Assembly (NCBI RefSeq): GCF_000515395.1
Contig: NZ_KI911782.1
Span: forward strand, 5,424,070-5,488,069
Source of the DNA: Jiangella gansuensis DSM 44835
GTDB taxonomy: Bacteria > Actinomycetota > Actinomycetes > Jiangellales > Jiangellaceae
Length of the DNA: 64,000 nt
Direction of reading: 5' to 3'
In this document: positions 17,509 to 25,198 of the stretch, in pieces
Position numbering within the stretch: the stretch's first letter is position 1
How the letters are laid out: every line of letters begins with the position of its first letter
Program-made: the position numbers and the translations under genes
Notes under the pieces: generated by a model
What the model saw: only the letters and a program-made list of their open reading frames with translations
The model's database searches: none
Told to the model about the DNA's origin: nothing

Positions 17509-18279
17509 GTGTCGAACCTGGTCACCGACGCGTCCCTGCCGGCAGGGCTGGTCGCGCTCGTCGACAAGTACGCGAACGTTCAGCCGCGACCCGTCCGCTT
17601 CCGGCCGGCGACATGGCAGCAGGCGCTGGTCGGCGCCCGCGCGTCGCTGCGCGTCACGGCCCTGCTCCGGGACGGGGCATTCACCACGCCCATCCCCGGC
17701 TCGAAGGCCGGCGACCGCACCGTGACCCGGGCCGCCGCGCTGCGTGCGTGCACCACGATGGACCTCGGCGACGAGAAGGAAGTGCTGCAGGCGTTCGTCC
17801 TCACCATGGCGTGGGGATCGGAGGGCGGCGTCGGCAACCCGAGCCTGCGCGCCACCGCGCGGGCACTGCGCAACGCGGAGCGGACCTACCGTGGGCTGAG
17901 CGAGTCCGCCCGCCGGCTGCGCGCCGCCGCCACCCTCCAGGACGGTGCCCTCGAACAGAACCACCGGTCCTGGTCGCTGCGCCCGGTCGGGCAGTCGTTC
18001 GCCAGCCGGTGGTGGAACCTGGCCGGGCACGTACCCGCCCGGAGCTGGCAGCCCCTGATCCTCGACGAACGGGTGTATGCGTCGTTGAACCGGACGCTGA
18101 TGATCGGCGGGACGACGAGACTGGCCAGTTCGCGCCGCCGAGCCGACCGCTACCGCGCCTACGTCGAGACACTGCACCGCTGGTCGGTCGAGCTGGGGCT
18201 GGGCGGCCGGACCGTCGACGCCGAGCGGATCGCGTTCGTCCTCGGCCTGCACAACGGCGCCGCCGTGCCGACCGGATGA
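17509..18279 (+). CDS. 8-oxoguanine DNA glycosylase OGG-fold protein
   Basis: A 256-residue protein whose blocks VTRAAALRACTTM, LQAFVLTMAWGSEGG, LRATARALRNAERTY, VGQSFASRWWNLAG and SWQPLILDERVYASLNR follow the order of the actinobacterial OGG-fold family I recall: helix, glycine-rich MAWG turn, helix-hairpin-helix and LILD aspartate. In homologues as I remember them the hairpin holds a lysine (F.TKF); here the matching position appears to be Arg (FASRW), so glycosylase/lyase chemistry is uncertain. GTG start at 17509 follows a GGGGG stretch. It is 161 bp upstream of the HelD-like gene, same strand. Function inferred from fold recognition only. Confidence 0.6.
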   Translation: MSNLVTDASLPAGLVALVDKYANVQPRPVRFRPATWQQALVGARASLRVTALLRDGAFTTPIPGSKAGDRTVTRAAALRACTTMDLGDEKEVLQAFVLTMAWGSEGGVGNPSLRATARALRNAERTYRGLSESARRLRAAATLQDGALEQNHRSWSLRPVGQSFASRWWNLAGHVPARSWQPLILDERVYASLNRTLMIGGTTRLASSRRRADRYRAYVETLHRWSVELGLGGRTVDAERIAFVLGLHNGAAVPTG

Positions 18280-18440
18280 CACCGTCAGGTCACGGGAAGG
18301 CACCTTTCCTGTCGTTCGCCTGACCGCGCCGGGCATCTGCGCAATCATGGTCAAATACCGCAACGACGCGGGCTGTTCCGCGGGGTAGGTCGCCAGTTGT
18401 CGACGTCGATCCCGGCACACCCAGGTGAGGAAGGACAGAC

Positions 18441-20264
18441 GTGACGACTCATCCTGCTCTCGACGCCGAGCAGCAGAACCTCGACCGCGCCTACGCCCAC
18501 CTCGGTGACGACGCGACGTCCGGCCCGCCGTTGGTCTTCGGCCGCATCGACGACCATTCCGGTTCGCGCTACGTCGGCCGGCAGCGCATCACCGACGGTT
18601 CCGGTGACACCGCCGTCGTCGCCTGGCACGATCTCGCTGCCGGGCCCTTCTACCAGGCCAGTGCCACCGACCTCGGCACCGCCCAGCTCAAACGCATCCT
18701 CACCGTCAGCGGCCGGCAGGTGATCGCGCTGCACGACGAGATCGCCGACGGCGCCGCGCACGACGTCACCTCCGCCCGGACCAACCGTCCGGTCGTCGGC
18801 AAGGCCGTCGTCGCCGCGCTCGAGCAGTTCCGCACCGGCACCCTCGGCGACGCCACCGCGACCCTCCGCCCCGAGCAGTACCGCATCGTGCGCGAACCGG
18901 CCGGCGGGGTGCTGGTGGTGCAGGGCGGCCCCGGCACGGGCAAGACGGTCACGGCGCTGCACCGTGCGGCCTGGCTGGCGGCCAACGACGACGGCGTCCG
19001 CGCCGGCGGCGTACTCGTCGTCACGCCGACGGCAGCGCTGCGCAACTACGTCGCCGACGTTCTACCCCACCTCGGTGTCGACGCCGTCACCAGCGACGTC
19101 GCATCCCTGTACCGCGGCGACGCCCGACTGCGCGGCCGCGACGCCAGTGCCGAGACGGCCCGGGTCAAGGGTTCGGCGGTCATGGCCATGGTGCTGCGCC
19201 GCCTGGTCCAGAGCCAGCCCGACCACGCCGCGCCCGAGGACCTGCTGCGCACGCTGCTGGGCACCCCCGACCTGCTGGACCGCCTCGCCGACGACCTGCT
19301 GAAGGCCGGCCAGCAGGAGGTCCTGCACCGGGAGCCGGCCCCGTCGCTCGCGGCAGAACCATGGACCGTCGACGATCTCGTCCTGCTCGACGAACTCGCG
19401 CACCTGCTCGGCAGGCCGGCACCGGCCTACGGGCACGCCGTCGTCGACGAGGCACAGAACCTCTCGCCGATGCAGGCCCGCGCGGTGGCCCGGCGGTGCC
19501 GCTCCGTCACCCTGGCCGGCGATCTCGGCTTCTCCACCGGCCCGGGACAGCACGACACCTGGGACGAACTGACCAGTTACTTCGCCGCCGAGTCCCGGGC
19601 GGCCACGCTCACGATGGGGTACCGGGTGCCACGCCCGGTAGTGGAGCTGTCGCGGCGGCAACTACCCGACGGTGCCAACGCGCTCACGGTGCCCGACTCG
19701 CTTCGGGACGGGCTGGGCAATCCGCTGGTCCGCCGGGTCGACCCCGCCGACGTCGTTCCCGTCGCGCTGTCCGCTGCCGAGGCCGCCGCGGGCACCGGCT
19801 TCAAAGTGGGCGTCGTCGTCGCCGTCCACCGGTACGACGACACCCTGCGCTACTGCAGCGAGTCCGGCCTCAAAGCCGGCGACGGCCGGGACGGCGACCT
19901 CAGCCAGGCGGTCACGCTCTTGCCGGCCGACATGACCAACGGCCTGGAGTTCGACGCGATCGCGCTGGTCGCGCCGGACGAGATCGCCGACGGCACCGAG
20001 CTCGGCCGGCGCCGCCTCTACGTCGCGATGACGCGGTGCACCCAGTCGCTCGCGATCTTCCACTCCGAGCCGATGCCTGCCGGGCTCGAGCACCTGAACC
20101 GAGGGCCGGCACCGTCGCGGGAGCCGGAGGTCGAGCACCGTCCCAAGCCGGCGGCAACCAACGATCTGTTCCAGCTCTTCCAGCTCCTGCGCGACGACGA
20201 CCGGATGCTGGTCGAGGTCATGATCCGGCGGCTGCTGCGCGACTCCCTGGAACGCGACGACTGA
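18441..20264 (+). CDS. HelD-like superfamily 1 ATPase lacking the N-terminal coil
   Basis: A 607-residue UvrD/HelD-type motor ATPase. Walker A is VVQGGPGTGKTVTALHRAAWL, preceded by LRPEQYRIVREPAGGVL, the usual HelD entry. Walker B is VVDEAQNLSPMQARAVARRC; motif VI is GRRRLYVAMTRCTQSLAIF. Known HelD/HelR proteins (about 700-770 residues) have an N-terminal antiparallel coiled coil that enters the RNA polymerase secondary channel; here only about 25 residues precede the domain starting PLVFGRIDDHSGSRYVGRQR, so that arm is short or missing. GAGGAAGGA precedes the GTG. It may recycle stalled RNA polymerase or act on DNA. Confidence 0.82.
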   Translation: MTTHPALDAEQQNLDRAYAHLGDDATSGPPLVFGRIDDHSGSRYVGRQRITDGSGDTAVVAWHDLAAGPFYQASATDLGTAQLKRILTVSGRQVIALHDEIADGAAHDVTSARTNRPVVGKAVVAALEQFRTGTLGDATATLRPEQYRIVREPAGGVLVVQGGPGTGKTVTALHRAAWLAANDDGVRAGGVLVVTPTAALRNYVADVLPHLGVDAVTSDVASLYRGDARLRGRDASAETARVKGSAVMAMVLRRLVQSQPDHAAPEDLLRTLLGTPDLLDRLADDLLKAGQQEVLHREPAPSLAAEPWTVDDLVLLDELAHLLGRPAPAYGHAVVDEAQNLSPMQARAVARRCRSVTLAGDLGFSTGPGQHDTWDELTSYFAAESRAATLTMGYRVPRPVVELSRRQLPDGANALTVPDSLRDGLGNPLVRRVDPADVVPVALSAAEAAAGTGFKVGVVVAVHRYDDTLRYCSESGLKAGDGRDGDLSQAVTLLPADMTNGLEFDAIALVAPDEIADGTELGRRRLYVAMTRCTQSLAIFHSEPMPAGLEHLNRGPAPSREPEVEHRPKPAATNDLFQLFQLLRDDDRMLVEVMIRRLLRDSLERDD

Positions 20265-20497
20265 GCCCGCGGCAGGCCCGCGGGACAGCGCCAGTCGGGT
20301 GGGCTGCACGGCCCGTGAGATCGCGAGATCAGGCGACGAAACCGCGCCGACAATCCACTCCTGTCTACTCGGCAACTGGACTGTTGGCTCAATACAAACC
20401 TGCAATTCCGCCACAATATGAAAAGGGCAGCCCTTGCCTGGCGAAATCGGCATCCCGGGCATAGCATGATCGCTCGAAGTTGCTGTGGAGGGGCGCC

Positions 20498-21418
20498 ATG
20501 GCTGGTGGGAGGGACCAACTCGGTCCATTGGAAAGGGTGACCCGTGTACTCGTCGCGCTCGTCGCGGCTGAGCCCACGGGCATTCCAACGCCGCGGTTGT
20601 TGAGGATCGCGGCCTTCGGGGGTGGCGAGGAGCATCATGTACGGCAGCTCAAGCGGCTGATCGAGGACCTCAACCGGGCGGGTTGGGACATCCGCAACAC
20701 CATGCCGCCGGGCCGAACTGCCGTCTATCGCGCGTTCGCCGGCGACAACCGGCTGCGGGTGAACCTGACGCCGGAACAGCAGGCGGAACTCGCCCGGGCG
20801 GCCATGATCGCCGGCGATCCCGCGTTCGCCGGGCGGGTCGGCGTGGATTCGTCCGGTATGACCGGCGTCCCCGAGTTGCGCACGTCGCGGCATCCACCGC
20901 GCTCCGACACCGCACTCAACACGGTGCTCTACGCACTGGAGCACAAGTGCCGGCTGCGTTTCGTCTACAAACAGCGAGCCAGGGTGGTCCACCCGCACTT
21001 CGTCTACCCGGGCACGTCGGGTTGGCACCTGGTCGGTCACGAGGACGGCAGCGAGCGGGACAAGCAGTTCGTCACCGACCGCATGACTGCCGTCAGCGTC
21101 GATCTTCCCCGCACCGCGGCCGCCCACGACGAGCCCTACCGCGACGACCTCGACCCGCTGTCATGGGCGGTCGACCCCGCCGTCCACGTCACCGTGGAAA
21201 CGACGCCGCAGCACCGCGGTCAGGTCGAGGCGCTGCTCGGCACACCGTCGTACCGCGAGGTCGAGGACGACGTCGTTCGCCTCACCATCCCCGTCACCCA
21301 CCGGGCGGCCTTCCGCAACCGCGTTTACGAGCTGGGGCCGCGGGTCCGGGTGCTCGGTCCGGACGACATCCGCAGTGAGCTCATCGCCGGGCTCGAGTCC
21401 CTCATGGAACGCCCATGA
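20498..21418 (+). CDS. WYL-domain transcriptional regulator (PafB-like)
   Basis: A 306-residue regulator. The first 70 residues form a winged helix (LERVTRVLVALVAAEPTGIPTPRLLRI ... VRQLKRLIEDLNRAGWDIRN). The WYL domain starts near 145 (LNTVLYALEHKCRLRFVYK) and includes GTSGWHLVGHEDGSERDKQFVTDRM, the sheet that binds a ligand in this family. A C-terminal WCX extension is present. It overlaps the next WYL gene by 4 bp (ATGA). Such tandem pairs resemble PafB-PafC, which activate DNA-damage genes in mycobacteria, so a damage or nucleic-acid signal is a reasonable inference. GGAGGGG is 5-6 nt before the ATG. Confidence 0.85.
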   Translation: MAGGRDQLGPLERVTRVLVALVAAEPTGIPTPRLLRIAAFGGGEEHHVRQLKRLIEDLNRAGWDIRNTMPPGRTAVYRAFAGDNRLRVNLTPEQQAELARAAMIAGDPAFAGRVGVDSSGMTGVPELRTSRHPPRSDTALNTVLYALEHKCRLRFVYKQRARVVHPHFVYPGTSGWHLVGHEDGSERDKQFVTDRMTAVSVDLPRTAAAHDEPYRDDLDPLSWAVDPAVHVTVETTPQHRGQVEALLGTPSYREVEDDVVRLTIPVTHRAAFRNRVYELGPRVRVLGPDDIRSELIAGLESLMERP

Positions 21419-22407
21419 CCAACCCACCCGCGTTCGTGCGGCGCTTCGAACGCGTCACCCGGGCCCTCCACATCCTCACCATGCATCCCGACGGGCTGCC
21501 GCTGGCCCGGCTGGCCGCCGTGTTGGACACCGACGAGCAAACCCTGCGCGAGGAGATCATCGCGTTCTACCGCGCCGACATCTCTCCCGCGTTCGACGCC
21601 GGCTCGTACCGTCACGTCCGCATCGAGTTCCTCGCCGCTGACGGAGAATCCGACGATGTCGAACCGGCCGACGCCGAGATCATCCGTGCGTCCACCGACC
21701 AACCGGCCGCCGAGATCGGTGTCGTGCACACCGCGCCCGCCGAGTTGGCGAACATCTACCGCGCCGGGCAGGCGCTGCTGTCCCTGGAGCCGGAGAACGA
21801 CGTGCTCGGCGGAGCGTTGAAGGCGCTGGGCGACACCATGCTGCGGGGCATCCGGCCGACCGACGACCACTGGAAGGCCGAGCTGGCCGGCACCATGCTC
21901 GACGCCATCCGGCGGCGGCGCAGAGTCCGCATCGACTACACCCCGGTGTGGCGCGAAGACAGCCACGAGCAGGTCATCGCGCCGTACCGGCTACTGCGCA
22001 CCCGCCGCGGCTGGGAAGTCGACGCCGGGGTGTCCTCCGACGGCCGCGTCGTCGGCAGCTTCCTGCTCGCCGGCATCCGCGACGCGACCGTGCTGGACGA
22101 GACCTTCGAACGCACCGACGACATCGACGAGCGCATGGCCGCCAACCGCCGGGAGGTCGCCGTCGACCTGGTGGTGCCGCAGGGCGCCCGGTGGGTGATC
22201 GACCGGTTCGCCGAGAGCTCCGAGGTGCTCGACGAGGACGAGGAGTCGGTCAAGCTGCGCGCCCGGCTCCTGACCCCCGTCGACCAGCGGCTGGGCATCA
22301 TGCTGCTGGTGGCCGGACCGCTCGCGTTCGTCACCGACCCGCCCCACCTGGCCGATGCCGGCCGCACGCTGGCGCAAGAGCTACTCGACCACCACCGAAC
22401 GCCCTGA
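21415..22407 (+). CDS. WYL-domain transcriptional regulator (PafC-like)
   Basis: A 330-residue partner of the preceding regulator, translationally coupled by ATGA. N-terminal HTH FVRRFERVTRALHILTMHPDGLPLARLAAVLDTDEQTLREEII; a spacer rich in acidic residues; WYL domain near 165-250 (AIRRRRRVRIDYTPV ... APYRLLRTRRGWEVDAGV); WCX C-terminus (VDLVVPQGARWVIDRFAESSEV). The two proteins probably act as a heterodimer, as PafB and PafC do. The pair lies directly after the HelD-like ATPase gene and is a candidate regulator of it. Confidence 0.85.
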   Translation: MTNPPAFVRRFERVTRALHILTMHPDGLPLARLAAVLDTDEQTLREEIIAFYRADISPAFDAGSYRHVRIEFLAADGESDDVEPADAEIIRASTDQPAAEIGVVHTAPAELANIYRAGQALLSLEPENDVLGGALKALGDTMLRGIRPTDDHWKAELAGTMLDAIRRRRRVRIDYTPVWREDSHEQVIAPYRLLRTRRGWEVDAGVSSDGRVVGSFLLAGIRDATVLDETFERTDDIDERMAANRREVAVDLVVPQGARWVIDRFAESSEVLDEDEESVKLRARLLTPVDQRLGIMLLVAGPLAFVTDPPHLADAGRTLAQELLDHHRTP

Positions 22408-22493
22408 GCGCAACGAGCGGCCCATGCAGCCGGGCCTCGTCGCGGTTCGTGGGCCTGTGCAGAGTGGCTCCTACGGCATGACAGGGTGAGCTC

Positions 22494-22925
22494 ATGGCTG
22501 ACACCCCCCAGCGATCGGTCTCCCTGCGGCGCACCGGCTCACGCAGCTACGTCGCCACCAACCCCCGCGGCGGCGAGCTGAGCTTCGGCGAGGGCGCGGA
22601 CGGCGAGTTCACTCCGGTCGAGCTGCTGCTGACCGCGATCGCCGGCTGTTCGGCCATCGACATCGACTACATCACCGCGCGCCGGGCCGAACCGGAGACG
22701 TTCGAGATCGACACCACTGCCGACAAGATCCGGGACGGGGCCGGCAACCGGCTCGAGAACATCGAGATGGTGGTCCGGGTCAGCTTCCCCGCCGGCGACG
22801 ACGGCGACGCGGCCCGGGCCGTGCTCCCGGACGCGGTGGCGAAGTCGCACGACCGGCTGTGCACGGTGAGCCGCACCGTCGAGATCGGTACACCCATCGC
22901 CGTGCGGATCGACAAGGGCGAATAG
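22494..22925 (+). CDS. OsmC family protein
   Basis: A 143-residue OsmC/Ohr-fold protein with the two redox cysteines of the family, in LLLTAIAGCSAIDIDYI and KSHDRLCTVSRTVEIGTP. It begins SVSLRRTGSRSYVATNPRGGELSFG, and FTPVELLLTAIAGCS is the hallmark. Members reduce organic hydroperoxides with thiols; whether this one is a true Ohr or a general OsmC-like protein is not decidable. Its short intergenic distance (86 bp) to the WYL pair leaves room for its own promoter. Confidence 0.9.
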   Translation: MADTPQRSVSLRRTGSRSYVATNPRGGELSFGEGADGEFTPVELLLTAIAGCSAIDIDYITARRAEPETFEIDTTADKIRDGAGNRLENIEMVVRVSFPAGDDGDAARAVLPDAVAKSHDRLCTVSRTVEIGTPIAVRIDKGE

Positions 22926-22969
22926 CCGAACGACGGCAGCCGTCCGGTCATTGGCCAGGTGACGCTGCC

Positions 22970-23251
22970 TCAGCGCGGCGCGCCGGCGGCGACCCGCGCC
23001 TCGTAGCGCGCGCGAGCCTTGGCTGCCTCGGCCTCGCGGTCCCGTGGCGGCGCGTTGGTCACCCACCCGTCGAGCAGATGCCGCGTGATGTGCGCGATCT
23101 CGGCGACCGCGTTGTCGAACGCCTCGCGGTTGGCCTGCGACGGGGTGCGCGTCCCGGCGATCTTGCGCACGTACTGCAGCGCGGCGTCGTGGACCTCGTC
23201 GGAGGTGGCGGGCGGGGCGAGGTTGTGGAGGGGCTTGATGTTCCGGCACAT
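22970..23251 (-). CDS. DUF2277 family protein
   Basis: A 93-residue protein starting MCRNIKPLHNLAPPATSDE and continuing VHDAALQYVRKIAGTRTPSQANREAFDNAVAEI. This MCRNIK.LHN..PPAT beginning is the invariant signature of the small DUF2277 family, often found in actinobacteria with no known role. The early Cys and His may bind metal. The ATG at 23251 is set by the family start. The C-terminus is charged and alanine-rich. It lies leftward of the repeat at 23352. Confidence 0.88.
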   Translation of the reverse strand: MCRNIKPLHNLAPPATSDEVHDAALQYVRKIAGTRTPSQANREAFDNAVAEIAHITRHLLDGWVTNAPPRDREAEAAKARARYEARVAAGAPR

Positions 23252-23351
23252 GCTTCGAGAGTAAGCCGATCCCCCGACAGTGCCGCCACTTCCGGACAGG
23301 GATCGGCACCTCACCAGCGCCCTGCCATGGCACGCCGACGAGCCAGGCATA

Positions 23352-23415
23352 CTCCCGCACCACCAGGCATGCATCCATGGTGCGGCGGGAACACCCATGC
23401 CGAACGTGATCATTT
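23352..23415 (-). repeat. Dispersed hairpin repeat, copy 2 (half-degenerate)
   Basis: On the minus strand this 64-bp stretch matches the start of the hairpin at 40484-40571 at 60 of 64 positions, including the first arm, the TGATCAC outer motif and the inner GGATGCATGCC loop. The second arm has decayed, so the stem is only partly formed here. The repeat overlaps the stop codon of the winged-helix gene ending at 23410. Confidence 0.8.
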
Positions 23416-24606
23416 CGGGGTCGACAGGCGGCGCTCCAGCGGAGTGCGGAAGCTGGGAATGATCGACGCTGACTCCAGGCGGCCGTGCAGGTCGGCGGCC
23501 GCGGTCTCCACCGCCGCGGCGGCCTCGGCACCGACGTCCTCGAGCAGTTCCCACACGATGTCGCCCTCGCGCATGCCCCAGCCGCCGACGATGCGGCCGT
23601 TCCACCACACGGTCGGGCCGATGTTGCCGTTGCGGTCGAACAGCTCCTCGCGGTGCGGGCCGAGGAACCAGTCGCGTTCCTGCCAGCCCATCGGCGTGGG
23701 GTCCAGCGCGGGCAGCAGTGCCGCCGCCGGTTCCGCGTCGTCGTCGCGTTCCGGCTGCGTGTCCGAGGCGAGCACCACGCCGGGTACGCCGTCCAGGTCG
23801 ACGTCGACGGTGTCCAGGCGCGCCAGCACGGCACGGGTGACACCGAGCGTCCAGCCGGTCCACCACCGCAGGTCGGCGACGGTCGCCGGCCCGAACGCCT
23901 CCAGCCAGCGCCGGGCCAGCGTCTCCCGCGCGGCGTCCTCCGGCACGGCGGGCATCCCGTCCGGCCACAGTCCCCGCACCGATGCCCACCGGTGCTGCCG
24001 CGACAGCCAGCTACCGGCCGGGCGGCCTCGCACGATGCGACCGTCCGCGCCCATCAGCGTCAGCACCCGGCTGGTGATGTTCTGCTTGACGTCCCACGGC
24101 TTGTCGGTGGTCGGAAGGGTCGCGGTCCGCAGCCGCGGCTCGGCCTTCGCCAGCTCCGTCGCCAGCGCCTCACCGAGCTCGTCGACGGCGCGCTCGGTGC
24201 TGACTTCGACGTCGGCGAGCCAGGCGGCGACATCACCCTCGATGCGGGGCTCGGTCGGCAGCGTGCTCAGGTGCTGGACGAGCTGCCGCCGCAGCCGGTC
24301 GGCGATGGCCAACCCGGCGGCGCTGTGCACCACGGGCGCGAAGTCCGTCGGCGCCACGAACATCGTGCGGCGCATCCCGATCATCTTGACCAGTGACCGG
24401 TCGTCGTAGAGCGCCGCGGACACGTCGGCCACTTTCGCGCCGGGGCAGCGCGCCAGCGCCGACAGGTACACCGTCGCCGGATCGGTGGCATGGAAGACCA
24501 CCAGGTCCGCCACGGCCTCGGCCACGGATTCGGCCCGCCGGCCGGACGCCAGATGGTGACGCCGCGCCAGCCGGCGGCGTCGCTGCTCGACGCTGATCCT
24601 CAACAC
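23410..24606 (-). CDS. Winged-helix DNA-binding protein, AlkZ/YcaQ superfamily (HTH_42)
   Basis: A 398-residue protein built of tandem winged helices as in the AlkZ DNA glycosylases, which unhook bulky or crosslinking alkylated bases. Landmarks: LADLVVFHATDPATVYLSALAR (helix that in AlkZ/YcaQ holds the catalytic Q-x-Q or Q-x-D), MRRTMFVAPTDFAPVV, GRIVRGRPAGSWLSRQHRWASV and the C-terminal PTVWWNGRIVGGWGMREGDIVWELLEDVG. In place of the catalytic QxQ this protein has H-A-T, so activity may differ or be lost. GTG start at 24606. The stop codon is supplied by a dispersed hairpin repeat. Confidence 0.8.
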   Translation of the reverse strand: MLRISVEQRRRRLARRHHLASGRRAESVAEAVADLVVFHATDPATVYLSALARCPGAKVADVSAALYDDRSLVKMIGMRRTMFVAPTDFAPVVHSAAGLAIADRLRRQLVQHLSTLPTEPRIEGDVAAWLADVEVSTERAVDELGEALATELAKAEPRLRTATLPTTDKPWDVKQNITSRVLTLMGADGRIVRGRPAGSWLSRQHRWASVRGLWPDGMPAVPEDAARETLARRWLEAFGPATVADLRWWTGWTLGVTRAVLARLDTVDVDLDGVPGVVLASDTQPERDDDAEPAAALLPALDPTPMGWQERDWFLGPHREELFDRNGNIGPTVWWNGRIVGGWGMREGDIVWELLEDVGAEAAAAVETAAADLHGRLESASIIPSFRTPLERRLSTPK

Positions 24607-24765
24607 GCGTCCGATCCTGGCACGTCGGTCCGCGCCGCAGAACCGGGCCAGCGGGTCAGCACATCGACCACGGAACGGGAACGAAACGGGCGAATCGCTT
24701 GACAGCGTCCGTAAGGTATGGATTTGGAAGGTTTCTTCTCACACCGTGGACTTCCGGGGGGCTCC

Positions 24766-24936
24766 GTGAGTCAACACAAGGCAACGGAAGAACGGCGCTA
24801 CCGCATGGAGCTGGCGGTCGTCGTGGCCATCGGGGTCGCGCTCGCCGTCATCGCGGTCGCGACCATCCTGGCGCTCAACCCGTCGCCGCGGGAGAACCTC
24901 GAGGAGTACGGCGGCCTGTCGGCGAGCATCGACTGA
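24766..24936 (+). CDS. Small single-pass membrane protein
   Basis: A 56-residue protein (GTG 24766): a charged N-terminus VSQHKATEERRYRM, one hydrophobic helix ELAVVVAIGVALAVIAVATIL at about 15-36, and an acidic tail SPRENLEEYGGLSASID. G-rich sequence lies 5-11 nt upstream. A TTGACA at 24699-24704 could be its -35 box but the -10 is weak. An in-frame ATG at 24718 would add 16 residues; the GTG is preferred because of the G-rich ribosome-binding site. No family recognised. Confidence 0.55.
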   Translation: MSQHKATEERRYRMELAVVVAIGVALAVIAVATILALNPSPRENLEEYGGLSASID

Positions 24937-24951
24937 CGACCGGCCCCACGT

Positions 24952-25045
24952 CACGTCCTGGCCCTGCGTCACGTCCTGGCCCTGCGTCACGCGGAACACC
25001 GGGAATCGACCCCGCGAGCGGTACGGAAGAGCAGCAGGCCGCCGG
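24952..25045. repeat. Dispersed repeat, copy B (18-bp tandem units plus flank)
   Basis: Two identical 18-bp units GTCCTGGCCCTGCGTCAC at 24955-24972 and 24973-24990, preceded by a partial CAC, and followed by a flank at 24991-25045 homologous to 11946-11999 of copy A. It sits in the 262-bp gap between the small membrane protein gene and the rhamnosidase gene. Confidence 0.78.
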
Positions 25046-25198
25046 CCACACCAGTCGCGGCCGACTGTCCGCTTTCAGCCACGTCGTGGTCTCGGCATTG
25101 CCCGGCCGATCGAAGTCCCCGTAACGTGCCGGACAATCCGGCCGGCCTCGCCGGCGCTCGCGAGCCGCCACTTGGAACGATTCACGAGGAGGCCGACC

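Noticed and set aside
18280-18440. Search for a rifamycin-associated element upstream of the HelD-like gene
   Set aside because: No long perfect dyad like the known 19-bp element is present in the 160-bp gap.
24699-24727. TTGACA with possible -10 upstream of the small membrane protein
   Set aside because: The -35 is perfect but the hexamer 17 bp on (ATTTGG) is poor; not strong enough to list as a promoter.
24990-25045. tRNA T-arm-like sequence (GGTCGATTCCC on the minus strand) in repeat copy B
   Set aside because: No acceptor, D or anticodon arms fit around it; a chance resemblance within the repeat.
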